Part shown: positions 1-10,794 of the stretch, piece by piece
Numbering within the stretch: the stretch's first letter is position 1
Layout of the letters: each line of letters starts with the position of its first letter
Assembly: GCA_032622095.1 (NCBI GenBank)
Contig: CP136063.1
Location: forward strand, 25,298,987-25,362,986
Source: Siphonodentalium dalli
Lineage: Eukaryota; Mollusca; Scaphopoda; Gadilida; Siphonodentaliidae
DNA length: 64,000 nucleotides
Direction of reading: 5' to 3'
The notes under the pieces: model-generated
What the model saw: only the letters and a program-made list of their open reading frames with translations
The model's database searches: none
What the model was told of the DNA's origin: nothing
Translations under genes and position numbers: made by a program

Positions 1-397
1 TGCAGCGTACGTTACTTCACAAGAGGAGGAGACGGTTCCAAAATTAATAGATTGTGAAGGGAAGACTGAGGCAACGATAACTATACACGAGTATGACATA
101 AGTAACGGATATTATCGACAACGAAATGTGACGTCTTATTGTGTTATATCCAACAGGTTTCCGATGAATGGCAACAAGCCATATTTCCGACTAAATCCTG
201 AAAAACAACAAACAAAACTAACAAATCATCTTCAAGACAAACTTAAAAACACTGATTACATGAGGACAGGCTCTTCTCAGAGAAAAGGTGGCACCCGGCC
301 ATCTTATGTTTCAGTGGTGTATGGACCATAAACTTGAACTGTCGTTTAAGGACATCTTAAAGGATACATTTTTCACATCCATTGAAAATAATGTTGA

Positions 398-868
398 AAA
401 CGAGCGTCGCACAGCAACTGCATTTATCCCGTCGGGTCGCTAAAACATGACAGCTAGAGAGACACGTTTGCATTTGTTTACCAAAACTAAGAATAGAACC
501 AAAACAAGATCACGTGCCCGATTGTGTCAGTTGCTAAATAAAGATGTGATGGATCACGCGGATCGATACACAAATTCCATTGGTGGGATTAACATGCAGT
601 ACTATATGATCATTAATAAGATTTAATAAGGCAACATCTGCCTGGTAATTTATTCGCAAGGTTACCAAAAACTCTCAGTAGCATCAGGGTAATATAATAT
701 AACCAAGGCTCTGATCGTTCTCAGTAAATCGGGAGAGCAGAACTATATCGCCGGAGGCACGTGATCAAGTCGTTAGAGGGCCAAGGTCTTTTCGCAAGAT
801 TCGAAAATTGGGGAAAGTATGTTTTTGTTAGAGCTCTCCGTTTTTTTGTATTTTGCCCGTCTTCCACG
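398..868 (+). mobile_element. 5' non-coding part of the SGNH/recombinase element, copy 1
   Basis: The stretch from about 398 (AAAACGAGCGTCGCACAGC) to the SGNH start is repeated at about 4081-4551, 8115-8583 and 15138-15550. The 15.1-kb copy lies in unrelated flanking DNA and its similarity to the others starts at AAAACGAGCG, which marks the element's left boundary. The stretch contains no convincing ORF. It is probably leader or terminal sequence of the element. Confidence 0.6.
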
Positions 869-1508
869 ATGGTTCGTGTGCTCGTTCTCGGCCATTCTTT
901 TGTTAATCGTCTGGGGTGCCATTTATACGGAGGGCCAAGGTGCAGGACATTCCCCAAATGGACCAATTTCGCCTGCAAGTTGAACATTAGTTCTCATCGG
1001 CGTAATGATAACAGTCCTTTGCGACACGTGTGCGTCCGATTCCTGGGTCGTTCGGGGGCGACAGTACGGCAGTTAAGGGACGACTGCGAAGTAAAGAGAA
1101 CTCTTGAGCGTTTCCGTCCAGATTTAGTGGTGTTACAGGTGGGGGCAAATGACCTTTGTTCCCTGGGTCCGGAAGTGGTCGCCTGCGAGATAGACGAGTA
1201 TGTGACCCACCTGCGTGCACATTATGGAGTTTCGGCCGTCTTTGTGAACCGCCTATTTACACGCCGTACGATTTCACGCCGATTCTCTGCCATCACCTTA
1301 GACGTCCTTAACCAGCGGATTCAGACGACAAACGTTATGCTGGGTAACTACTTCGAAGGCCGACCCAGTACTCTGGCGCCAGACCCGACTCGAGAGGGCA
1401 GTCCGGTACTTCTTGGCGGACGGCGTCCATTTCAACCTTGGGGGGATGCAGAAGTATTACTGGGGCGTCCGCGGAGCATTGCTCTTTTTCCTCAATCACA
1501 ACTATTAA
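869..1508 (+). pseudogene. SGNH-hydrolase-like protein of a mobile element, copy 1 (frameshifted)
   Basis: The frame opens at ATG 869. Residues 5-11 read LVLGHSF (block I, catalytic Ser of the GDSL/SGNH fold). LQVGANDL, around residues 90-96, is block III (GxND). Block V (ADGVHF, with the Asp-His pair) is present only in the +1 frame and ends at TAA 1506-1508. A frameshift between about 1330 and 1400 therefore breaks the protein; the original frame runs on uselessly to 1684. SGNH proteins are lipases, esterases or deacetylases, and such domains occur inside invertebrate transposable elements. The copy at 8584 shares the frameshift, so the lesion predates the tandem duplication. The substrate cannot be read from the sequence. 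Confidence 0.75.
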
Positions 1509-1636
1509 ACATTAACCTTGTATGTTGTAAATTACAAGAATTGATAAACTTAAAGTTACTCAATCCGATTTTGCTGGTCCCCATATCATCAGATACCAAC
1601 AACAATTATGACACCCAGAATGGGGATAAAGTAGTC

Positions 1637-2641
1637 CCCTGCGAACCGTTCGAGGTTCGGTTCGATTCGAAACCGCCGAGATGATTCGGTCCGGTTCGAA
1701 ACCTTATACTGGATTCATTTATATTGAACCTTTTCTTTAGTCCCGCAAAATGGGCAAATTTTACGTACTGGGAATTGTATATTGATTATATACCGTATAT
1801 TGATTGGTTTACATACAACTGTGTGATACTATGATTTTATGTTTACATTTGACATAATTAATTTGATCATTACTCACTGGGTGATATTTCATTTTGGCAT
1901 AACTTTATTCCATTCTCGCTAAACTAATAGCCAATAAGTTATGATTATTGATGAATACAGATCGAACAAGCTTTTTTTAATTCCGTAAACTGGCTGAAAC
2001 TGAATAGGTATATCCCGGGCAGCACTGGGATTCAACCAATCACAGTGAGGAGAAGGTGTGGTCATTGTTTATCAGCATAAATGATTGACATGATTATGTA
2101 GCCTGGTGTGCTTTGTCTTGTGACACATAATTGCTACAACACGACATCAGCACGCTTCGATCTTTGTCATGTGTTGTCACAGTTATATATTGACGAGCCT
2201 GTTAATAGTTACTGAGTGTCGACATTACAATAATAATATGCCGTACGGGTACTTAATTTATTCACAAGATAAAATTCACCCTGCACAGTGCTGATTATGG
2301 GACCCTACGTACATGTATGTTACTTTACCGATAAAAAATCATATTCGCTTGCAAAAACAGAAAATATCAGAACACAAAATGCGTAGATTTGAAACCAAAG
2401 TCGCAAACGAATAAACAGACTACCCATCTCCAATATAAAATAATTCTTTGTTGTGTAGTTATCTTATAGCTGTGTAGATGGGCAATAATTAAATAACCGT
2501 TGATTTTACTATAATATTGTCCACTCTATCCCTAGTCTACAACAACAAGGTCGGTGTTTGGATTCGAGGTTCGAATCGATTCGAAACCGAGACGATTCAG
2601 TTTCAAAGTTCGGTTCGACCTAAAATTTAAGGTTCGCAGGG
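1637..2641. mobile_element. Inverted-repeat element, TIR CCCTGCGAACC (unit 1 copy)
   Basis: CCCTGCGAACC (1637-1647) is matched in inverted orientation by GGTTCGCAGGG (2631-2641). Beside each end lies a subterminal run of GGTTCGATTCGAAACC-like motifs. The interior is AT-rich with no coding signal. The same element is at 5599-6621 in unit 2. I could not identify a target duplication, so the superfamily is undetermined; ends of CCC...GGG would fit a piggyBac-like MITE, but no TTAA flank is seen. Confidence 0.55.
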
Positions 2642-3683
2642 CCCTAGGATAAAGATAAATATATAACAAATTACAAGGATGGATAAACTCAATGATTAAA
2701 GTATTATACTGATCTGTTCAATCAGGGGTTTACATAGAGCAATTTTATCGATTACAGACAATTAAGCGACCGAGCCCCAGTGTCTAGTTAACCAATGTCG
2801 TTATTAGATCTGCATGGAACATGATCAGAAAACATTTTCCATGGGACAGATTCTCAGACTCTGCTTGGATCAGAAAACTCTGGGATTCTTCTGTTGTGTC
2901 AGAACTTCATACGGTTTTCCAGAAAATTTAAAGACATATTATGGACTTGTTCAGGTGCATTAAATTGTTAAGTTAGTATTCAGGCGGTATGCCAGCTGGA
3001 GGAATATAGCATTCTACTACATCGCCAAAAATCTCAAACAGATCGACCGTACCACCCAATAGAAACATCATCTGAACTATGCTCAATTGTAAATATTTAC
3101 TTCTCGATTCGGGACGCAACTATCGGCGACAAAGTAACGAAAACGATTTTGCCATCAAGAGTCACTGAATTTAATTTATATATAATAATGGCGGTGTGTG
3201 TTATTCAGTTTGGATTTAAGATTTGTAAAAATAACTACATGTACTTTGAGCAAGATATTCTCCATTTCTATTGGTTCACTCTACCGGAGTGTTTAATATC
3301 ACTTTAAGAGGATATTGTAAGAGATATCCAGCTCGAAAACATATACATACGAAAACACAGGAAATGTTTAACTTCCTCACGTGGTCAGGCTCGTAAGAAG
3401 AAAAACAGTCGTAATTATCATAATTACCATGCTTCCATTTACTGCAGAAAAAAGGTACAGCACATAAGTTCCAGCCAGAGGTGACAGAAATTCTAAAAAA
3501 CAAACAACCCGACTTCACAAAGTTACGAAAACTTGGAGATCACAAAAATAACCAACTGACAGTAGCACCCAAAGTAAGTGTACATGTATATTTAAATGCA
3601 CACGAAATCCGGACATGTCTGGGACCAAATTTTTAGCAGCACTGGTAACTTGTGACTTGATTTCAACAGAAGACGAGAAAAAC
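2642..3683. other. Non-coding remainder of unit 1
   Basis: This is about 1 kb of AT-rich sequence shared with unit 2 (6622-7715). No domain, splice signal or terminal repeat is recognisable. Small differences from unit 2 are point changes and indels, and the short open frames are not maintained between copies. Confidence 0.5.
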
Positions 3684-4551
3684 TGCAGCGTACGTTACTT
3701 CACAAGAGGAGGAGACGGTTCCAAAATTAATAGATTGTGAAGGGAAAACTGAGGCAGCGATAACTACACACGAGTATGACATAAGTAACGGATATTATCG
3801 ACAACGAAATGTGACGTCTTATTGTGTTATATCCAACAGGTTTCCGATGAATGGCAACAAGCCATATTTCCGACTAAATCCTGAAAAACAACAAACAAAA
3901 CTAACAAATCATCTTCAAGACAAACTTAAAAACACTGATTACATGAGGACAGGCTCTTCTCAGAGAAAAGGTGGCACCCGGCCATCTTATGTTTCAGTGG
4001 TGTATGGACCATAGACTTGAACTGTCGTTTAAGGACATTTTAAAGGATACATTTTTCACATCCATTGAAAATAATGTTGAAAACGAGCATCGCACAGCGA
4101 CCGCATTTATCCCGTCGGGTCGCTAAAACATGACAGCTAGAGAGACACGTTTGCATTTGTTTACCAAAACTAAGAATAGAACCAAAACAAGATCACGTGC
4201 CCGATTGTGTCAGTTGCTAAATAAAGATTTGATGGATCACGCGGATCGATACACAAATTCCATTGGTGGGATTAACATGCAGTACTATATGATCATTAAT
4301 AAGATTTAATAAGGCAACATCTGCCTGGTAATTTATTCGCAAGGTTACCAAAAACTCTCAGTAGCATCAGGGTAATATAATATAACCAAGGCTCTGATCG
4401 TTCTCAGTAAATCGGGAGAGCAGAACTATATCGCCGGAGGCACGTGATCAAGTCGTTAGAGGGCCAAGGTCTTTTCGCAAGATTCGAAAATTGTGGAAAG
4501 TATGTTTTTGTTGGAGCTCTCCGTTTTTTTGTATTTTGCCCGTCTTCCACG

Positions 4552-4608
4552 ATGGTTCGAGTGCTCGTTCTCGGCCATTCTTTTGTTAATCGTCTGGGGT
4601 GCCATTTG
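4552..4608 (+). pseudogene. SGNH-like protein, copy 2, truncated after block I
   Basis: The frame begins at ATG 4552 and carries block I (LVLGHSF), but homology to copies 1 and 3 stops near 4608. The sequence then switches to unrelated DNA, so blocks III and V are absent. The frame reads on to a stop at about 4698. This is a deletion-derived remnant in the middle tandem unit. Confidence 0.75.
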
Positions 4609-4765
4609 GATAAACAATTTGTAATGTATCCTTCGCTACAAAGAAAACTTTCAGTTACCAGACGCAAATCTTTTCTGCTTCAGCATTTTTATATCTAAGG
4701 ATATAGAACATGTACATGTATAAGGAGAAAAATTTGTGTCTTGTTTTTTCTCTTAATTCTACGAT

Positions 4766-5230
4766 GTGCGAGATAAGAAGTATATAACCATTAGTTCATT
4801 CAGTGACAGAGATATAATTCCTATCATTGTAGGTAGATTCTCTAAGTGGGAAGCTACACCAACTCTTATATCCAGTGCAAGTCAGTCAGCACTCCGCAGC
4901 CCATTCTTATATCCAGTGCAAGTCAGTCAGCACTGCGCAGCCCATTACACTCTTTATTTTGATCATTTATTTCTTAAGATGGTTATATCTGTTTTATTTT
5001 GTCAACATGTTCATTATCTTGTAGATGGGAAAAGTAAAATATGCAAAGAGACGTGGACTGACCATGAAAATGAGGTGTTTTGGTCTTTACTTGAAGAATC
5101 ATTAAAGAAAAAGACTGTGCCAAAAAGTCATCTATTACAACAAGTTGCTGATGCATTTAATAGCAGCAGGACCATAGCTCAACTGAGGACAAGATGTCAT
5201 AATATTAATAACAAGAAACACAACTTCTAG
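4766..5230 (+). CDS. Myb/SANT-like DNA-binding fragment (exon-like)
   Basis: The C-terminal third (about 5035-5230) reads like a Myb/SANT or MADF-type trihelical domain. It has a leading Trp (TWTDHENEVFW), a second helix with SLLEES, and a third helix around AQLRTRCHNI. Such domains are common in transposon-encoded accessory proteins and transcription factors. The N-terminal part of the open frame has a 40-bp internal direct duplication (ATCCAGTGCAAGTCAGTCAG at about 4869 and 4913) and is probably not coding, so the true exon likely starts near 5020. It exists only in unit 2, where less of this neighbouring sequence was deleted. Confidence 0.4.
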   Translation: MRDKKYITISSFSDRDIIPIIVGRFSKWEATPTLISSASQSALRSPFLYPVQVSQHCAAHYTLYFDHLFLKMVISVLFCQHVHYLVDGKSKICKETWTDHENEVFWSLLEESLKKKTVPKSHLLQQVADAFNSSRTIAQLRTRCHNINNKKHNF

Positions 5231-5598
5231 ATTTTTCCTTCATATTTAGCTCAACAAATCAAGATATGCTATTGCCTCAAGCCTCTGTGTGTGCATAAAA
5301 TACTTCCTTTAGATAGAAGATACAAGGCATGGGTAACAAATCATGTCAAAGATTAAAATGGTAATAATCGAATCAGAATCGATCGCTGAACATTTAGTTT
5401 TATAAGGAGTATAACATATCATCTGTAAAATTGCAAGAAAATAGTAACACAATGAAAATTAGAATGGGGATAAATATAAGTATATTTAACTAATTACAAG
5501 GATTGATAAACTTAAAGGTACTCAATCCGATTTTGATGGTCCCCATATCATCAGATACCAACAACAATTATGACACCCAGAATGGGGATAAAGTAGTC

Positions 5599-6621
5599 CC
5601 CTGCGAACCGTTCGAGGTTCGGTTCGATTCGAAACTGCCGAGATGATTCGGTCCGGTTCGAAACCTTAGACTGGATTCATTTATATTGAACCTTTTCTTT
5701 AGTCCCGCAAAATGGGCAAATTTTACGTACTGGGAATTGTTTATTGATTATATACCGTATATTGATTGGTTTACATACAACTGTGTGATACTATGATTTT
5801 ATGTTTACATTTGACATAATTAATTTGATCATTACTCACTGGGTGATATTTCATTTTGGCATAACTTTATTCCATTCTCGCTAAACTAATAGCCAATAGG
5901 GCTATGATTATTGATGAATACAGATCGAACAAGCTTTTTTTAATTCCGTAAACTGGCTGAAACTGAATAGGTATATCCCGGGCAGCTCTTATGTGTCAAC
6001 AATGGGATTCAACCAATCACAGTGAGGAGAAGGTGTGGTCATTGTTTATCAGCATAAATGATTGACATGATTATGTAGCCTGGTGTGCTTTGTCTTGTGA
6101 CACATAATTGCTACAACACGACATCAGCACGCTTCGATCTTTGTCGTGTGTTGTCACAGTTATATATTGACGAGTCTGTTAATAGTTACTGAGTGTCGAC
6201 ATTACAATAATAATATGCCGTACGGGTACTTAATTTATTCACAAGATAAAATTCACCCTGCACAGTGCTGATTTTGGGACCCTACGTACATGTATGTTAC
6301 TTTACCGATAAAAAATCATATTCGCTTGCAAAAACAGAAAATATCAGAACACAAAATGCGTAGATTTGAAACCAAAGTCGCAAACGAATAAACAGACTAC
6401 CCATCTCCAATATAAAATAATTCTTTGTTGTGTAGTTATCTTATAGCTGTGTAGATGGGCAATAATTAAATAACCGTTGATTTTACTATAATAATGTCCA
6501 CTCTATCCCTAGTCTACAACAACAAGGTCGGTGTTTGGATTCGAGGTTCGATTCGATTCGAAACCGAGACGATGATTCGGTTTCAAAGTTCGGTTCGACC
6601 TAAAATTTAAGGTTCGCAGGG
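5599..6621. mobile_element. Inverted-repeat element, TIR CCCTGCGAACC (unit 2 copy)
   Basis: This is the second copy of the element at 1637-2641, with the same 11-bp inverted ends and subterminal TTCGAA-rich motifs. It differs by small indels, including a short insertion near 5987. Being inside the tandem unit, it was copied with the unit rather than by its own transposition. Confidence 0.55.
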
Positions 6622-6656
6622 CCCTAGGATAAAGATAAATATATAACAAATTACAA

Positions 6657-6785
6657 GGATGGATAAACTCAATGATTAAAGTATTATAATGATCTGTTCA
6701 ATGAGGGGTTTACATAGAGCAATGGATAAACTCAATGATTAAAGTATTATACTGATCTGTTCAATCAGGGGTTTACATAGAGCAA
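6657..6785. repeat. 64-bp tandem duplication
   Basis: The sequence from GGATAAACTCAATGATTAAA to ACATAGAGCAAT appears twice in a row here but once in unit 1 (about 2680-2745). It is a local slippage or unequal-exchange event specific to unit 2. Confidence 0.85.
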
Positions 6786-8583
6786 TTTTATCGATTACAG
6801 ACTATTAAGCGACCGAGCCCCAGTGTCTAGTTAACCAATGTCGTTATTAGATCTGCATGGAACTTGATCAGAAAACATTTTCCATGGGACAGATTCTCAG
6901 ACTCTGCTTGGATCAGAAAACTCTGGGATTCTTCTGTTGTGTCAGAACTTCATACGGTTTTCCAGAAAATTTAAAGACATATTATGGACTTGTTCAGGTG
7001 CATTACATTGTTAAGTTAGTATTCAGGCGGTATGTCAGCTGGAGGAATATAGCATTCTACTACATCGCCAAAAATCTCAAACAGATCGACCGTACCACCC
7101 AATAGAAAACATCATCTGAACTATGCTCAATTGTAAATATTTACTTCTCGATTCGGGACGCAACTATCGGCGACAAAGTAACGAAAACGATTTTGCCATC
7201 AAGAGTCACTGAATTTAATTTATATATAATAATGGCGGTGTGTGTTATTCAGTTTGGATTTAAGATTTGTAAAAATAACTACTTTGAGCAAGATATTCTC
7301 CATTTCTATTGGTTCACTCTACCGGAGTGTTTAATATCACTTTAAGAGGATATTGAAAGAGATATCCAGCTCGAAAACATATACATACGAAAACACAGGA
7401 AATGTTTAACTTCCTCACGTGGTCAGGCTCGTAAGAAGAAAAACAGTCGTAATTATCATAATTACCATGCTTCCATTTACTGCAGAAAAAAGGTACAGCA
7501 CATAAGTTCCAGCCAGAGGTAACAGAAATTCGAAAAATCAAACAACCTGACTTCACAAAGTTACGAAAACTTGGAGATCACAAAAAAAACCAACAGACAG
7601 TAGCACCCAAAGTAAGTGTATAATTAAATGCACACGAAATCCGGACATGTGTGGGACCAAATTTTTAGCAGCACTGGTAACTTGTGATTTGATTTCAACA
7701 GAAGACGAGAAAAACTGCAGCGTACGTTACTTCACAAGAGGAGGAGACGGTTCCAAAATTAATAGATTGTGAAGGGAAGACTGAGGCAGCGATAACTACA
7801 CACGAGTATGACATAAGTAACGGATATTATCGACAACGAAATGTGACGTCTTATTGTGTTATATCCAACAGGTTTCCGATGAATGGCAACAAGCCATATT
7901 TCCGACTAAATCCTGAAAAACAACAAACAAAACTAACAAATCATCTTCAAGACAAACTTAAAAACACTGATTACATGAGGACAGGCTCTTCTCAGAGAAA
8001 AGGTGGCACCCGGTCATCTTATGTTTCAGTGGTGTATGGACCATAAACTTGAACTGTCGTTTAAGGACATCTTAAAGGATACATTTTTCACATCCATTGA
8101 AAATAATGTTGAAAACGAGCGTCGCACAGCGACCGCATTTATCCCGTCGGGTCGCTAAAACATGACAGCTAGAGAGACACGTTTGCATTTGTTTACCAAA
8201 ACTAAGAATAGAACCAAAACAAGATCACGTGCCCGATTGTGTCAGTTGCTAAATAAAGATTTGAAGGATCACGCGGATCGATACACAAATTCCATTGGTG
8301 GGATTAACATGCAGTACTATATGATCATTAATAAGATTTAATAAGGCAACATCTGCCTGGTAATTTATTCGCAAGGTTACCAAAAACTCTCAGTAGCATC
8401 AGGGTAATATAAGATAACCAAGGCTCTGATCGTTATCAGTAAATCGGGAGAGCAGAACTATATCGCCGGAGGCACGTGATCAAGTCGTTAGAGGGCCAAG
8501 GTCTTTTCGCAAGATTCGAAAATTGGGGAAAGTATGTTTTTGTTAGAGCTCTCCGTTTTTTTGTATTTTGCCCGTCTTCCACG

Positions 8584-9220
8584 ATGGTTCGTGTGCTCGT
8601 TCTCGGCCATTCTTTTGTTAATCGTCTGGGGTCCCATTTATACGGAGGGCCAAGGTGCAGAACATTCCCCAAATGGACCAATTTCGCCCGCAAGTTGAAC
8701 ATTAGTTCTCATCGGCATAATGATAACAGTACTTTGCGACATGTGTGCGTCAGGTTCCTGGGTCGTTCGGGGGCGACAGTACGGCAGTTAAGGGGCGACT
8801 GCGAAGTAAAGAGAACTCTTGAGCGTTTCCGTCCAGATTTAGTGGTGTTACAGGTGGGGGCAAATGACCTTTGTTCCCTGGGTCCGGAAGTGGTCGCCTG
8901 CAAGATAGACGAGTATGTGACCCACCTGCGTGCACATTATGGAGTTTAGGCCGTCTTTGTGAACCGCCTATTTACATGCCGCACAATTTCACGCCGATTC
9001 TCTGCCATCACCTTAGACGTCCTTAACCAGCGGATTCAGACGACAAACGTTATGCTGGGTAACTACTTCGAAGGCCGACCCGGTACTCTGGTGCCAGACC
9101 CGACTCGAGAGGGCAGTCCGGTACTTCTTGGCGGACGGCGTCCATTTCAACCTTGGGGGGATGCAGAAGTATTACTGGGGCGTCCGCGGAGCATTGCTCT
9201 TTTTCCTCAATCACTACTAG
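8584..9220 (+). pseudogene. SGNH-hydrolase-like protein of a mobile element, copy 3 (stop plus frameshift)
   Basis: The frame opens at ATG 8584 with block I LVLGHSF and block III LQVGANDL. It is cut by TAG at 8947-8949, where copy 1 has TCG. Downstream it shares copy 1's frameshift. Block V (ADGVHF) then reads in the +1 frame to TAG 9218-9220. Unlike copies 1 and 2, the DNA after it continues into the rest of the element, with the recombinase domain at 9600-9931. This is therefore the copy that shows the element's gene order, SGNH then tyrosine recombinase on the same strand. Confidence 0.75.
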
Positions 9221-9502
9221 TATTAAACATTAACGTTGTCGTCACTGCTTATATCGATATTCTCGGGTCGTGGCAGGGGCTTTGCCCCTCAGTCACTCCT
9301 CCATGCCCTTTCGTCGGGTAGCATACCGATTGGGTGGGCCCCGGTTTTTTATTTTCCAGGGGAATACAGGTATAATTTTTATTTTCCAGGGGAATCCAGG
9401 TATATATATGTCACTTCTGTCCCTCCATAACTCGTCGTATTTAATATTTCCTTTCCTTAGGACGGCGCCACGCACCAATTCCCCTCGCTTCCCGTAAGAA
9501 TA
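9221..9502. other. Spacer between SGNH and recombinase pieces
   Basis: No domain was recognised. It contains a short direct repeat of a TTTTTATTTTCCAGGGGAAT motif (about 9346 and 9377). A TTTCCTTAG acceptor-like site lies near 9461, just before a GC-rich stretch that could be the start of a recombinase exon. Confidence 0.35.
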
Positions 9503-9598
9503 CAGGGTTCATACGAGTGCTTGTATATCTTGAAAGTGCTTAAATTTGGTTTTGGATTTTTCAAGCTCTTGAAAGTCATTGAATTGTCTCTCAAACAG
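9503..9598 (+). mobile_element. hAT-type terminal fragment interrupting the recombinase region
   Basis: CAGGGTTCATACGAGTGCTTG, followed by repeated CTTGAAA motifs, matches the terminal style of the two hAT elements at 44127 (CAGGGTTCGTAC) and 50664 (CAGGGTTCCCGC). No opposite end is found nearby, so it is a truncated or solo terminus. It sits just upstream of the recombinase domain. Confidence 0.5.
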
Positions 9599-9599
9599 A

Positions 9600-9931
9600 C
9601 AAACACGCTGTGTTCCCCATCGTATTCGCGTCGGGGCCAGCCGCACACCTATTTGCCCCATCGAGGCCATGCGCAGTACTTGCGCTTCCGAGGCGCTCAT
9701 CCTGGTCCCTTGTTTAGCTGGCCCGATGGCCGCCCTTTATTATATGGCCCCTTCGCCGCAGTGTTGCGAACGTGCCTCACCTATTGCGCTTTAGACCACA
9801 TCCTGATTAAGGCTCATAGTTTTCGGATTGGTGCGGCTTGCTGGGCGGCGGGGAGAGGGTATTCTGATGCCCAGATCCGGTTGATGGGGAGGTGGAAGTC
9901 AAATGCCTTTATGTCATACATCCGGGGTTGA
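9600..9931 (+). pseudogene. Tyrosine recombinase, C-terminal catalytic domain (partial)
   Basis: The open frame covers the C-terminal half of a tyrosine (phage integrase/XerD-type) recombinase of the kind in DIRS/Ngaro- and Crypton-like animal elements. The catalytic core is visible: HSFRIGAA (box II H-x-x-R), GRW in place of the usual H/W region, and SYIRG, whose Tyr is the expected nucleophile, at the very end before TGA 9929-9931. The N-terminal SAM-like domain and the first catalytic Arg are not found; the sequence before 9600 is a hAT-like fragment. The enzyme would cut and rejoin DNA via a 3'-phosphotyrosine link to insert or excise the element. This copy is broken but its catalytic tail is well preserved. 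Confidence 0.8.
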
Positions 9932-10680
9932 TACAGGTCCCTCTTGGTTTCACTTCGCCTGAGCGAGTGGAATATCGCACCCACACCCCGTTTGCATATT
10001 TTACATTTGTAACAGTCACTTATTGAGTCTGCCCGTTGTTTGAGCGCGGTCAGCCTTGCTTGCCTATTCCTCAATGTTATTATGTTATTCCTTACTGGCT
10101 TTCTAATAAAATTTGCAACCGAAACTGAGCGCTCGTGCTTCCTTTGCCCGGGGGCAGGCTAGTCGTTCCCTGTGGTGACAGGCTCTGTAGCACGTTGCTT
10201 GAGCGGGTGCGACAGGGGCTGTCATCCAGCTTTTCATCGCGACTTCAGATATAGTTTCACTGCGATTTCACCGGGAAATAGCTACCCCTTCCAGCCAGGA
10301 CTTAGTTGCGGCGGTGGGGACCTCCTCACTTCTCCCCTTCGGTTATTTGTCGTTCACTCCAGTGGTGGCCCCTGGGGCGCTTTGTTTGAGCAAGTGCTGC
10401 AGGGTACCGTCTCTCCACATCAAACCATTAATTCATTTTCATTTCGCCTCTGCGGAACTCTTGGCCCTTCGCTTGTGCGAGGTCCAGTTTTTATTATATG
10501 TCCCACCTTCCAGCACTCACCCCCCCTTTTTTGGTGGGATCGAAATGCATGCTCAGCATGCAGTTCGATTTTGGCGCATTGTGGGCCAAAAAAGGAAGAC
10601 GCGAAGCAAGCAATGGATAACTGGACAGTGAACATCCTACCAATAATTTCGCGACTACCTTTTTGATTAATAATTCATTA
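9932..10680 (+). mobile_element. 3' non-coding region of the SGNH/recombinase element
   Basis: GC-richer than its surroundings and without a recognised domain. An AATAAA at 10105-10110 is a possible polyadenylation signal. A hairpin with 15-bp arms (10539-10553 and 10555-10569, one mismatch) lies near the 3' end. About 10570-10680 is repeated almost exactly at 15695-15805, at the end of the short derivative, which fixes the right boundary close to ATTAATAATTCATTAA. Confidence 0.55.
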
Positions 10681-10712
10681 AATGAAAGTGTCAATGACAC
10701 TGTATCTCAACT
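10679..10712. repeat. Terminal palindrome AGTGTCA-N-TGACACT (first SGNH element)
   Basis: 10687-10701 reads AGTGTCAATGACACT, a perfect 7+1+7 palindrome, preceded by AAATGAA. The reverse complement of 10679-10712 matches 61568-61604 and, less well, 61675-61711 beyond the second SGNH element. A dyad of this size is the form expected of a recombinase binding/crossover site. That role is inference. Confidence 0.5.
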
Positions 10713-10794
10713 TGGAAAGGGAATAATTTAATGTATTACAGTCAATGGAGCGATTAGGAATGTGGAAAGTTGAATGTCTAATACTAGTTTATAG

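Larger units (their letters stand above)
1..9230. repeat. Three-copy tandem array of a 3.7-4.0 kb unit
   Basis: The sequence beginning TGCAGCGTACGTTACTTCAC occurs at 1, 3684 and 7716, giving a 3683-bp unit, a 4032-bp unit and a third copy that follows the others to about 9230. Copies are nearly identical where they align. They differ mainly by internal deletions: unit 1 loses the mobile element after its SGNH frame (about 1523), unit 2 already near 4608, and unit 3 continues into the recombinase. The unit combines leading sequence (1-397), the 5' part of an SGNH/recombinase element, an inverted-repeat element and about 1 kb of non-coding DNA. Position 1 may lie inside a longer array to the left. 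Confidence 0.9.

Noticed and set aside
128-331. 67-codon frame conserved in all three tandem units (128, 3811, 7843)
   Set aside because: The conservation is explained by recent duplication of the whole unit. Its core matches an arm of the hairpin MITE at 25572.
1636-1705. GGTTCGATTCGAAACC resembling a tRNA T-arm
   Set aside because: No acceptor stem, D-arm or anticodon arm is present; the motif repeats many times at the ends of the CCCTGCGAACC element.
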